Below, piece by piece: positions 36,210 through 43,744 of a stretch of 64,000 nt of DNA (its first letter is position 1; each line of letters starts with the position of its first letter). Origin of the DNA: Sphingobium sp. TCM1 (GTDB lineage Bacteria; Pseudomonadota; Alphaproteobacteria; Sphingomonadales; Sphingomonadaceae); assembly GCF_001650725.1 (NCBI RefSeq), contig NZ_LXVX01000039.1, forward strand, positions 61,076-125,075, given 5' to 3'. The notes under the pieces are model-generated. The model saw only the letters and a program-made list of their open reading frames with translations, did not search any database and was not told the origin of the DNA. A program made the position numbers and the translations under genes.

Positions 36210-37683
36210 TTCGCAGGCCGTCGGGCTGCCAGTCACGGGTCATGCGACCGCCCAGCTGCCGCTCGACGCTGAGCGTCATCAACCGGCTGCCGAACCCCTC
36301 GCCCCCCGTCGGGGAAACGACCGGCCCGCCTTCTTCCCGCCAGTCGATGCGGACGTCATCGCCTTCCATCGCGACGTGGAGATGGATGCGGCCGTCCGCG
36401 ACCGACAGGGCGCCATATTTGGCGGCATTGGTCGCCAGTTCGTGGAACAGCAGCGCAAGCGGCGTCGCGGAACGATCGTCAATGCGCGGGTCTTCGCCCG
36501 ACAACTGGATGCGCGCGCCATCGGCACTGCGATAGGGCGCGAAAATCTGATCGAGAATGCCCCATAAATGCCCCTCGCCCGCGCCCAGTTGCGGTGCGGA
36601 TTCGGCGCTGTGGGGACGGACGAAATCATGGGCGCGACCCAGCGCCAGGATGCGGTCGCGCAGATCCTGCGCCACGTCCGCAATTTCGGGATGCTGGCGC
36701 GCGGACAGGCCGATGAGGCCTGCGATCACCGAAAAGATATTCTTGATCCGGTGCGAGAGTTCATGCGCGATCATCTCGCGCTCTTCCATCATCAGCTTCT
36801 GTTCGTGAATTTCGGTGCAGGTGCCGATCCAGCGCGTGATCGCACCGTTCGCATCCCGAATCGGCAGAGCCCGTCCCAGCGTCCAGCGATAATCCCCGCT
36901 GCGATGACGCAGGCGATATTCGATCTCATAAGGTTCGCCGGTGGCAAGGCTGTGGCGCCATCTTTCCCACGCGATCGGCTGGTCGTCGGGATGGAACATG
37001 CCGTTCCAGGCCTCGCCATCGGTCGACCCCACGGGCACACCGGTATATTCATACCAGCGCGCGTTGTAATAATCATGATAGCCGTCGGGCAGCGTCGACC
37101 AGACCATCTGCGGCATGGTGTCGGCCAGGGTGCGGAACATGCGGTCGCTGTCGGCGACGGCCACCGCATCCTGCCGCTGCTGCCGGATGATGTCGCGATC
37201 CCGGCGGCGCCCTTCCAGCTCCACCATCACCTGGCGGGCCAGCAGGGCCAGCCCCTGCCTCTGAAGCGGGGTGAGGTCGGGACGCGGATCAGTGTCGATC
37301 ACGCAGAGCGCGCCGAGCGGTTCGCCATCGTCGTCCACCAGCGGGGCGCCGGCATAGAAGCGGATATGGGGGGAGCCGGTGACGAGCGCATTTTCGGCGA
37401 AGCGCGGATCTGCGCTCGCATCGGGCACGACGAAGATATCGTCCCCCAGCATGGCGAGCGCACAGAAGGACACATCGCGGGGAGTTTCCTCGGCATCGAG
37501 GCCAGTCCGGGCCAGGAAACGCTGGCGCACATCCTCCACGATGCTGACGAGCGCGATCGGCGCATCGCACAGCTGCGCCGCGAAGGCGGTGATGTCGTCC
37601 AGGGTGCGAAAGCCGCCGGTGTCGAGATCATAGAGCGCCAGCAGCGCCCCGCGATCCGTCGCCAGCCCGCGCCCCTCAGCCAT
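36157..37683 (-). CDS. HWE-family sensor histidine kinase (GAF-PAS)
   Basis: A 508-residue soluble kinase without membrane helices. It has a GAF domain at about 10-170 (ITAFAAQLCDAPIALVSIVED, GAPLVDDDGEPLGALCVIDTDPR), a PAS/PAC domain at about 185-310 (MVWSTLPDGYHDYYNARWYEYTG, WMGT-like WIGTCTEIHEQ), and an HWE kinase core. The phospho-acceptor His lies in HELSHRIKNIF and the family-defining WxE in IDWREEGGP. GAF and PAS suggest sensing of a small ligand, redox state or light. Its ATG overlaps the end of murA by 8 bp, so expression may be coupled to murA. Confidence 0.92.
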   Translation of the reverse strand: MAEGRGLATDRGALLALYDLDTGGFRTLDDITAFAAQLCDAPIALVSIVEDVRQRFLARTGLDAEETPRDVSFCALAMLGDDIFVVPDASADPRFAENALVTGSPHIRFYAGAPLVDDDGEPLGALCVIDTDPRPDLTPLQRQGLALLARQVMVELEGRRRDRDIIRQQRQDAVAVADSDRMFRTLADTMPQMVWSTLPDGYHDYYNARWYEYTGVPVGSTDGEAWNGMFHPDDQPIAWERWRHSLATGEPYEIEYRLRHRSGDYRWTLGRALPIRDANGAITRWIGTCTEIHEQKLMMEEREMIAHELSHRIKNIFSVIAGLIGLSARQHPEIADVAQDLRDRILALGRAHDFVRPHSAESAPQLGAGEGHLWGILDQIFAPYRSADGARIQLSGEDPRIDDRSATPLALLFHELATNAAKYGALSVADGRIHLHVAMEGDDVRIDWREEGGPVVSPTGGEGFGSRLMTLSVERQLGGRMTRDWQPDGLRISLWIPSRSMSRAAGRA

Positions 37684-38959
37684 CACCGACCCGTTCGATG
37701 TCGGCGCCGACGGCCGACAGCTTTTCTTCCAGCCGTTCATAGCCGCGATCGAGATGATAGACGCGATTGACCTGCGTCTCGCCCTCTGCCGCCAGGCCGG
37801 CGAGGATGAGGCTCATCGAGGCGCGCAGGTCGGTCGCCATCACCGGCGCGCCGACCAGCTTCGATACGCCGCGAACCACCGCCGTGCGGCCGTTGACGGC
37901 AATATCCGCGCCCATGCGCGCCAGTTCGGGAACGTGCATGTAGCGATTTTCGAAGATCGTCTCGGTCAGCACCGACGCGCCGTCGGCCAGCGTCAGCATC
38001 GCCATGAACTGCGCCTGCATGTCGGTCGGGAAGGCCGGGAAAGGCGCGGTCGACAGCGTCAGGGGCTTGAGCCTGCCGTCGGAGGAAACGCGGATGCCGT
38101 CGCGATGGACATCGACCTGGACACCTGCATCGCGCAGGGCGGCAAGGATCGCGTGCATGTCGTCGGCATTGGCGCCTATCAGATCGAGCGAGCCGCCGGT
38201 AATCGCAGCGGCGCAGGCATAGCTGCCCGCCTCGATCCGGTCCGGCATCACGCTGTACGTCGCGCCATGCAGCCGGTCGCGGCCATGGACGATCAGCTTG
38301 TCGCTGCCGATCCCCTCGATATCCGCGCCCATCGCGACCAGTAATTTGCACAGGTCGACGATTTCCGGTTCGCGGGCGGCATTTTCGAGGGTGCAGGTGC
38401 CCTTCGCCAGCACCGCGGCCATCAGCGCATTTTCCGTGGCGCCCACCGACACCACCGGGAAAGTGTAGATGCCGCCCGGCAGGCCGCCGTCCGGCGCGCT
38501 GGCGCGGACATAGCCGGCGGTGAGCTCGATCTTCGCGCCGAAGGCTTCGAGCGCCTTCAGGTGCAGGTCGATCGGACGGTTGCCGATGGCGCAGCCCCCC
38601 GGCAGCGACACCCGCGCCTCGCCCGCGCGGGCGAGCAGCGGGCCGAGCACCAGGATCGAGGCGCGCATCTTGCGCACGATGTCATAGGGCGCCTCGGTCG
38701 AGGTGACGCGCCCCGCGCGCATCGTCATGACGCGGCCGAAATCCTCCGGCCGGGCGCCTTCGATCATGGTCGATACGCCCAACTGGTTCAGAAGATGGCC
38801 GAAACTGTCAACGTCGGCGAGGCGCGGCAGGTTGCGCAGCGTCACCGGCTCGTCGGTCAGCAAGGCGCAGGGCAGCAGCGTCAGAGCCGCGTTCTTGGCG
38901 CCGGAAATGGGAAGGCGGCCGCTCAATGCTTTGCCGCCGCGAATATCAATGCGGTCCAT
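37676..38959 (-). CDS. murA: UDP-N-acetylglucosamine 1-carboxyvinyltransferase
   Basis: A 427-residue cytoplasmic enzyme that transfers enolpyruvate from PEP to UDP-GlcNAc, the first committed step of peptidoglycan synthesis and the fosfomycin target. Key residues are Lys22 (SGAKNA) and the loop Cys123 (LPGGCAIG), so it is the Cys-type, fosfomycin-sensitive form. PAFPTDMQAQ, FENRYMHVPEL and DLRASMSLILAGL are family landmarks. The sensor kinase gene overlaps its 3' end. Confidence 0.98.
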   Translation of the reverse strand: MDRIDIRGGKALSGRLPISGAKNAALTLLPCALLTDEPVTLRNLPRLADVDSFGHLLNQLGVSTMIEGARPEDFGRVMTMRAGRVTSTEAPYDIVRKMRASILVLGPLLARAGEARVSLPGGCAIGNRPIDLHLKALEAFGAKIELTAGYVRASAPDGGLPGGIYTFPVVSVGATENALMAAVLAKGTCTLENAAREPEIVDLCKLLVAMGADIEGIGSDKLIVHGRDRLHGATYSVMPDRIEAGSYACAAAITGGSLDLIGANADDMHAILAALRDAGVQVDVHRDGIRVSSDGRLKPLTLSTAPFPAFPTDMQAQFMAMLTLADGASVLTETIFENRYMHVPELARMGADIAVNGRTAVVRGVSKLVGAPVMATDLRASMSLILAGLAAEGETQVNRVYHLDRGYERLEEKLSAVGADIERVGDG

Positions 38960-38968
38960 CGGACAGGG

Positions 38969-38996
38969 TTAATAGCGGCAAACGCGCGGCGCGCAA
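38969..38996 (-). promoter_or_regulatory. murA promoter, close to start codon
   Basis: On the minus strand, TTGCGC, a 16-nt spacer and TATTAA end 9 nt before the murA ATG. No Shine-Dalgarno is evident. Confidence 0.45.
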
Positions 38997-39161
38997 GGCG
39001 GCTGAGCGGCCATGTCCCGCCCGCCCGCCGAACCGGTGAAACAATATTGCCATGCTTCGCCCGAGATTGATCGAGTTTAGTGCAGAAGCTGAAAATGCAG
39101 CCAAAAGGCGCCTGGGGCGTTTTGCCATCGTAACGAGAAACTTTGAGAAGAAGGTGTATTG

Positions 39162-39893
39162 GTGGCAACAAGTTGTTTCGCGGAAAGACTGACACGCCAT
39201 GTGCCGTTGTCCGACGCGGAAAAGACGGCATTGGCGAAGTTGGAGGAAAATCCCCGCAAGGTGAAGCGCGGCGCGATGATTCAGCGCGTCAACGACACCG
39301 TGACGGAGTTGTTCGTGCTGCGCGAAGGCCGGGTGATGAGCTTCGTCATCCTGCCTGACGGCAGCCGGCAGATATTGCGGGTCTACTTCCCCGGCGATTT
39401 CATAGGATCGGCGAGCACGATCTACAGTCGAGCGCCGGAATCCCTGGTCGCGCTGTCCGATGCGGTCATCTGTCCGTTCGACAAACATGCTCTGCGGCGG
39501 CTGCTGGAAGAATATCCGCGCGTCGCCGCGCTGCTGTTCCTGCTGTCCAACGCCGAGCGGGTGGCGATGACCGACCGGCTCGCCTCGCTGGGGCGGACAT
39601 CGGCCAAGGCGCGGGTCGCCGCCTTCCTGCTCGACATGTTCGACCGGCTGCGCGTAACCGACGACCGCATTACCGACAGTTTCGACCTGAAGCTGACCCA
39701 GGAGGAAATCGGCGATTCGATCGGCCTGACATCCGTCCATGTGAACCGGATGATCCGGCAGATGGAGCAGGAGGGGCTGATCAGCCGGTCGAACGGCCGC
39801 ATCACCTTGCTCGACCTGGAGCGGCTGGAGGATATCGGCCATTATACCAACCGGCACAAGGACATGGATCTGGACTGGTTGCCCGTCGGCTGA
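39162..39893 (+). CDS. Crp/Fnr family transcriptional regulator
   Basis: A 243-residue regulator with an N-terminal cyclic-nucleotide-binding-type beta barrel (VTELFVLREGRVMSFVILPDGSRQILRVYFPGDFIG), a dimerisation helix, and a C-terminal winged helix-turn-helix (LTQEEIGDSIGLTSVHVNRMIRQMEQEGLI). It lacks the N-terminal Cys cluster of oxygen-sensing Fnr and a clear cAMP-binding signature, so the signal is unknown. The GTG at 39162 has GAAGAAGG 7 nt upstream; a TTG one codon earlier is possible. It is transcribed divergently from murA across a 200-bp gap. Confidence 0.92.
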   Translation: MATSCFAERLTRHVPLSDAEKTALAKLEENPRKVKRGAMIQRVNDTVTELFVLREGRVMSFVILPDGSRQILRVYFPGDFIGSASTIYSRAPESLVALSDAVICPFDKHALRRLLEEYPRVAALLFLLSNAERVAMTDRLASLGRTSAKARVAAFLLDMFDRLRVTDDRITDSFDLKLTQEEIGDSIGLTSVHVNRMIRQMEQEGLISRSNGRITLLDLERLEDIGHYTNRHKDMDLDWLPVG

Positions 39894-39915
39894 AGCCGGG
39901 CGGAGGGGCTTTGAC

Positions 39916-40185
39916 CTATTTCGTCGGCTCGCGGGCGACAGGGGCGAAGCAGCGTTCGCAGCGGCGCCAGCAGGTGACGCCGGGCATGACCAGGGCCGGT
40001 TGCAGGCCGCGTTCGGGATAGAGGCCCATCAGGACGGCGGGCGACACCCCCTCCGGCGCGGCGCGGCTGTGGCACATCAAGCAGTAGCGGACATATTTGG
40101 CGCGGGTAAGACCGCTATGATCGGCCTGCGCCTGCGCCACGCCGGGAAGGATGAGGAGCAGCGCGAGCACCCACCGCGCGATCAC
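39916..40185 (-). CDS. small exported Cys-rich protein with one CxxCH motif
   Basis: An 89-residue protein. The GTG start overlaps the stop of the upstream HNH gene (GTGA), so it is translationally coupled. The signal peptide is IARWVLALLLILPGVAQAQA. The mature part has CLMCH, a potential haem c attachment site or zinc knuckle, and a second cluster CWRRCERC. I see no distal haem ligand with confidence; Met in LMGLYPE or VMPGV are candidates. It could be a small c-type cytochrome or a metal-binding periplasmic protein. Confidence 0.7.
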   Translation of the reverse strand: MIARWVLALLLILPGVAQAQADHSGLTRAKYVRYCLMCHSRAAPEGVSPAVLMGLYPERGLQPALVMPGVTCWRRCERCFAPVAREPTK

Positions 40186-40748
40186 GCCAGCAGCTCGACA
40201 TCCCAATAGAGCCAGTCATGCCAGCTTTCATGCAGATAGCCGGGCGGGAAGGCGCGGCCATGTTCCAGCAATTGCCAGCTGGTGGGCCGGATCGGCTGGA
40301 CATGCAGTTGCATCCCCGCCTCCCTGGGTGTGCGGCCGCCCTTCTTGAGGTTGCACGGCGAACAGGCGGTGGCGACATTTTCCCATGTCGTTCGTCCGCC
40401 CGCCCGGCGCGGCACGACATGGTCGAAGGTCAGGTCGCTGGTCTTGCCGCAATATTGGCAGGCGAACTTGTCACGCAGGAACAGGTTGAAGCGGGTGAAG
40501 GCGGGATGTTCGGAGGGCTTCACATATTGCTTGAGCGCGATGACCGACGGGATCTTCATTTGCAGGCTGGGGCTGTGAACCTCTCGCTCGTAGCTGGCGA
40601 TGATGTCCACCCGATCCAAAAAAACCGCCTTGATGGCGGTTTGCCAGGGCCAGAGGCTCAAGGGATAATAGCTGAGCGGCGTGTAGTCAGCGTTCAGCAC
40701 CAGCGCCGGACAGTTTTCCGGGTGTCGTATCAGGTCGGGATGGTACAT
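40182..40748 (-). CDS. HNH endonuclease family protein
   Basis: A 188-residue protein. The HNH core is CQYCGKTSDLTFDHVVPRRAGGRTTWENVATACSPCNLKKGGRT, with two CxxC zinc pairs and the catalytic DHV. An N-terminal part (CPALVLNADYTPLSYYPLSLWPWQTAIKAVFLDRVDII) is the conserved extension of this widespread chromosomal HNH family, distinct from phage terminase HNHs. The ATG at 40748 has AGAAGG 7 nt upstream. It is coupled to the exported Cys-rich gene by a 4-nt overlap. Biological role unknown. Confidence 0.9.
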   Translation of the reverse strand: MYHPDLIRHPENCPALVLNADYTPLSYYPLSLWPWQTAIKAVFLDRVDIIASYEREVHSPSLQMKIPSVIALKQYVKPSEHPAFTRFNLFLRDKFACQYCGKTSDLTFDHVVPRRAGGRTTWENVATACSPCNLKKGGRTPREAGMQLHVQPIRPTSWQLLEHGRAFPPGYLHESWHDWLYWDVELLA

Positions 40749-40844
40749 AGAAAAACCTTCTACCCCCTTGCCGACGCTGCTGATCCACCAGCAACGTGAC
40801 ATCCGCATGACAGCATTAACGAATATCATCCGTCAAGAGCCTGT

Positions 40845-41762
40845 ATGACCGAGCCTGCCGCCCCACAGCATATGGTGACTCGCTTCGCGCCAAGCCCCAC
40901 CGGTCGACTGCATGTCGGCCATGGCTGGTCCGCGCTGCTGGCCATGGACATGGCGCGCGCGGCGGGTGGGCAATTCCGGCTGCGGATCGAGGACATCGAC
41001 GGCACCCGCAGCCGCCCGGAGCATGTGGCCGGCATCGTGGAGGATCTGCGCTGGCTGGGGGTGGCATGGGACGGAGAGATCGTCTTCCAGTCGCAGCGGC
41101 TGGATCGCTATGCGGCCGCGCTCGACCAGCTACGCGGCTTAGGGCTCCTCTATCCCTGTTTCTGCACCCGCGCCGATATCCAGGCGAGCCTGACCGCGCC
41201 CCACGGACCGGAGGGGCCGGTCTATCCGGGGACATGCCAGGCGCTGAGCGCGGCGGAACGGGCGCAGCGGATCGCGGCGGGGGAAGCCCATGCCTGGCGG
41301 ATCGACATGGGCAAGGCGGCTGCGCGGGTGGAGACCCTGAAATGGGCCGCCCTCTCCTTTTCCGAAGGACAAAGGGCTTCGACAGGCTCAGTCCGAACGG
41401 AAATCGTAATCGACGGCCTCGCCCATGGCGATGTGGTGCTGGCGCGCAAGGATGCGCCGGCGAGCTATCATCTGTCCTGCACGCTGGACGATGCCGCGAT
41501 GGGCGTGACCCATGTCCTGCGGGGCGATGACCTGCGCGGGGCCACCGACATCCACCGGTTGCTCCAGGCGCTGCTCGACCTCCCCTCCCCGGCCTATATC
41601 CACCACCCGCTGCTGGTCGGGCCGGACGGCCGGCGGCTCGCCAAGCGGGACGGCTCGATCGGGCTGGCCGAACTGCGCGCGCAGGGGATGGCTGCGGAGC
41701 GCCTGGCCGATGATCTGCGCGCCGGGCGCTTTCCCATTGGCATCGCGCTCGCAAGCGCCTAG
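40845..41762 (+). CDS. gluQ: glutamyl-Q tRNA(Asp) synthetase
   Basis: A 305-residue paralogue of the GluRS catalytic domain that attaches glutamate to queuosine in tRNA-Asp. It has the HIGH-type motif PSPTGRLHVGHGW, RIEDIDGTRSRPE, the zinc-site CFCTRAD with a later Tyr/Cys (YPGTC), and the KMSKS-equivalent LAKRDGS. It lacks the anticodon-binding domain, as expected. A segment at about residues 172-187 (SFSEGQRASTGSVRTE) is longer than normal for the family and coincides with a 45-bp palindromic repeat inserted in frame. Confidence 0.94.
   Translation: MTEPAAPQHMVTRFAPSPTGRLHVGHGWSALLAMDMARAAGGQFRLRIEDIDGTRSRPEHVAGIVEDLRWLGVAWDGEIVFQSQRLDRYAAALDQLRGLGLLYPCFCTRADIQASLTAPHGPEGPVYPGTCQALSAAERAQRIAAGEAHAWRIDMGKAAARVETLKWAALSFSEGQRASTGSVRTEIVIDGLAHGDVVLARKDAPASYHLSCTLDDAAMGVTHVLRGDDLRGATDIHRLLQALLDLPSPAYIHHPLLVGPDGRRLAKRDGSIGLAELRAQGMAAERLADDLRAGRFPIGIALASA
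41359..41403. repeat. 45-bp palindromic repeat inserted in frame in gluQ
   Basis: The element is bounded by TTTCCG and CGGAAA. The inner arms GGAC/GTCC and the core CTTCGACAGGCTCAGTCCGA match the short repeat I recall as dispersed between genes in sphingomonads. Its length is a multiple of three, and it adds about 15 residues to GluQ without breaking the frame. Confidence 0.65.
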
Positions 41763-41765
41763 CAT
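41737..41765 (+). promoter_or_regulatory. promoter of the HIG1-like gene, inside the gluQ end
   Basis: TTGGCA (41737-41742), a 17-nt spacer and TAGCAT (41760-41765) end 7 nt before the ATG at 41773. The -35 match is 5 of 6. There is no Shine-Dalgarno, so leaderless translation is implied. Confidence 0.5.
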
Positions 41766-41772
41766 CGGCTCC

Positions 41773-42009
41773 ATGCAGACAATCCTCGTCATCGCCCTGA
41801 TCCTGGCCATGATCGCAACGCTGGTCGCTTTGGTCCGGGGCATCATCGCCTTCCTCCAGACGACCAAGGAGGACCTGAACCGGCCCGAAGGCAGCGGCCC
41901 CAGCCCCGCCCGGCTGAAGCAGAACAAGATGATGATGAACCGCATCCTGTTCCAGGCGGCAGCGATCATCATCGTCGCGATCCTGCTGATGGCCAAGGGC
42001 AATGGCTGA
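41773..42009 (+). CDS. HIG1-type twin-transmembrane protein
   Basis: A 78-residue inner-membrane protein with two helices (ILVIALILAMIATLVALVRGIIAFL and ILFQAAAIIIVAILLMA) joined by a polar loop with the conserved pattern TTKEDLN...LKQNKMMMNRI. This matches the bacterial relatives of the mitochondrial hypoxia-induced HIG1/Rcf family, which associate with cytochrome oxidase. A respiratory role is thus likely but unproven. It starts 10 nt after gluQ yet appears to have its own promoter. Confidence 0.85.
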   Translation: MQTILVIALILAMIATLVALVRGIIAFLQTTKEDLNRPEGSGPSPARLKQNKMMMNRILFQAAAIIIVAILLMAKGNG

Positions 42010-42037
42010 GGCATCGGGCTCCAGGGGCTGACTCAAA

Positions 42038-42055
42038 TCCGTTCAGGCGAACGGA
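42038..42055. repeat. GAACGGA-stem hairpin before the adenosyltransferase gene
   Basis: TCCGTTC, loop AGGC, then GAACGGA, a perfect 7-bp stem 53 nt before the ATG at 42109. The stem shares CCGTTC/GAACGG with the hairpins before hisA and hisF. Confidence 0.6.
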
Positions 42056-42108
42056 CCAGAGCCATCCGGTCGAGCGCAGGGCATTTTTACGGGGCTGGCG
42101 GTAACAGC

Positions 42109-42678
42109 ATGGTCAAGCTGAACAAGATCTACACCCGCACGGGTGATGCCGGCACGACCGGGCTCGTCGACGGATCGCGCCTGCCCAAGCACGCGCCGCG
42201 GATGCAGGCGGTGGGTGACGTGGACGAGGCGAACAGCGCCATCGGCCTCGCCATCATCGCCATGGGCGCGCGGCCGGAGACGCGCTGGCTGACCACCATC
42301 CAGAACGACCTGTTCGACCTGGGCGCAGACCTGGCGACACCGATCCCCGATGGCGCCGACGAACCATGGGCGCTGCGCATCATCGCCACCCAGGTGACGC
42401 GGCTGGAGGAGGAGATCGACGGGATGAACGCCGACCTCGCTCCACTCGACAGCTTCATCCTGCCCGGCGGATCGCAGGCGGCGGCCGCCGTTCACCTGGC
42501 CCGCGCGATCACCCGACGGGCCGAGCGCAGCGCCACCGCCGCGGCGGCCGAGGTCGCGATCAACCCGCAGGCGATCGCCTATCTCAACCGCCTGTCCGAC
42601 CTGCTGTTCGTACTGGCACGGCGGCTGAACGACAATGGCGCCGCCGACGTCAAATGGGTGCCGGGCGCGTCGCGCTGA
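42109..42678 (+). CDS. cob(I)alamin adenosyltransferase, PduO type
   Basis: A 189-residue trimeric enzyme that makes adenosylcobalamin from ATP and cob(I)alamin. The N-terminal ATP motif KIYTRTGDAGTTGLVDGSR, VGDVDEANSAIG, FILPGGSQAAAAVHLARAITRRAERS and the end YLNRLSDLLFVLARRLND are diagnostic of the PduO family (MMAB-like). It probably serves methylmalonyl-CoA mutase or ribonucleotide reductase. I see no cobalamin riboswitch in the short upstream gap, only the hairpin at 42038. Confidence 0.96.
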   Translation: MVKLNKIYTRTGDAGTTGLVDGSRLPKHAPRMQAVGDVDEANSAIGLAIIAMGARPETRWLTTIQNDLFDLGADLATPIPDGADEPWALRIIATQVTRLEEEIDGMNADLAPLDSFILPGGSQAAAAVHLARAITRRAERSATAAAAEVAINPQAIAYLNRLSDLLFVLARRLNDNGAADVKWVPGASR

Positions 42679-42876
42679 ACCGGCGCATTTCGACTCTCCC
42701 GCCGCACGATCCAGCCTGAAGCCCGCCGTTAACCCTGTTTCTTCACCCCCCGTTTAGGCACGAGCCCGGAAACGGTTTGCGGTCGCACCATAAAGGGGGA
42801 AAGACGTGCAATTCTACCTCGCCACATCCTTCATCTTTCCGCGCTCGCTTCGCTGCGCCTGTTCGCGCTGTGCTTC

Positions 42877-43659
42877 GTGGCGACGCACATGCCGTTGCTG
42901 GGCTATCTGGCCTGGGGCTTTTCAACCGGCCGGATCGCGCTGGCCGAGTTCGTGCTGCTGACGCTGGCGACGGTCGCGGGCACGGCGGTGGCCCTGCTGG
43001 GCATCGGCGCGATGCTCAATCCGATCCAGGCGCTGGCCGAGACGCTGAATCGCGGCGACCGCGCGCCCGCCGCCCTGCCCGAGGTGGGCGACGTGATCCA
43101 GACGCTCTATGCCGGGGTCCAGCGCGCCGCCAGCGCCACCCAGGCGCGGATCGACGACCTGCACAATGCCGCGCATGAGGACATGCTGACCGGCGTCGCC
43201 AACCGGCGCGGATTCCTGAGCCAGATCGACCGTTTGCCGATCGAGCGGCGCAAGGGCTGTGTCGCGCTGATCGACATCGACTATTTCAAGCGGGTCAACG
43301 ACCAGCTGGGCCATGACGAGGGCGACCGGGTGCTGGGCGCCTTCGCCGCGCGCCTGACCGCCCAGTTGCGCCGCATCGACATCGTCGCGCGCTGGGGCGG
43401 CGAGGAGTTCGCCATCTTCTTCCAGGACAGCATCGAGGATGAGGTCAGCTGGTCGCTGGCGCGGGTCGCCAGCCGGATGCGCAGCGACCCCATCGGCCTG
43501 GTGAGCGGCCGGCCGATCAGCTTTTCCGCCGGCATCTGCCGATGGAAGGGCGACGAGCTGGAGGAGGCGCTGCGCCGCGCCGACGAGGCGCTGTACGAGG
43601 CGAAGCAGGGCGGCCGTGACCGCATCTGCCGCGCCGCCCCGCTGTTGCAGGAGGTGTGA
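42877..43659 (+). CDS. GGDEF diguanylate cyclase with apparent N-terminal frameshift
   Basis: As an intact frame this gives 260 residues. There are one to two membrane segments at the start (LLGYLAWGF, FVLLTLATVAGTAVALLGIGAML), a HAMP-like linker, and a GGDEF domain with the active motif WGGEEF (about 170-175), so c-di-GMP synthesis is plausible. A well-placed GTG with a GGGGG Shine-Dalgarno at 42806 begins MQFYLATSFIFPRSLR in another frame, while this frame continues upstream as LRLFALCFVATH without a start codon. The original gene therefore probably ran from 42806 and is frameshifted near 42850. Confidence 0.8.
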   Translation: MATHMPLLGYLAWGFSTGRIALAEFVLLTLATVAGTAVALLGIGAMLNPIQALAETLNRGDRAPAALPEVGDVIQTLYAGVQRAASATQARIDDLHNAAHEDMLTGVANRRGFLSQIDRLPIERRKGCVALIDIDYFKRVNDQLGHDEGDRVLGAFAARLTAQLRRIDIVARWGGEEFAIFFQDSIEDEVSWSLARVASRMRSDPIGLVSGRPISFSAGICRWKGDELEEALRRADEALYEAKQGGRDRICRAAPLLQEV

Positions 43660-43744
43660 ACTTAGGGGCAGGCCGGAACCCCCGGCCGGTTCATGCGCTT
43701 ATTTCCGGTGAGAGAACGGTGCGACCGTATCGGAAAGGGCAGCC

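Noticed and set aside
42010..42108. Cobalamin riboswitch before the adenosyltransferase gene
   Set aside because: The gap is under 100 nt and shows only one small hairpin; no B12-box-like sequence is visible.
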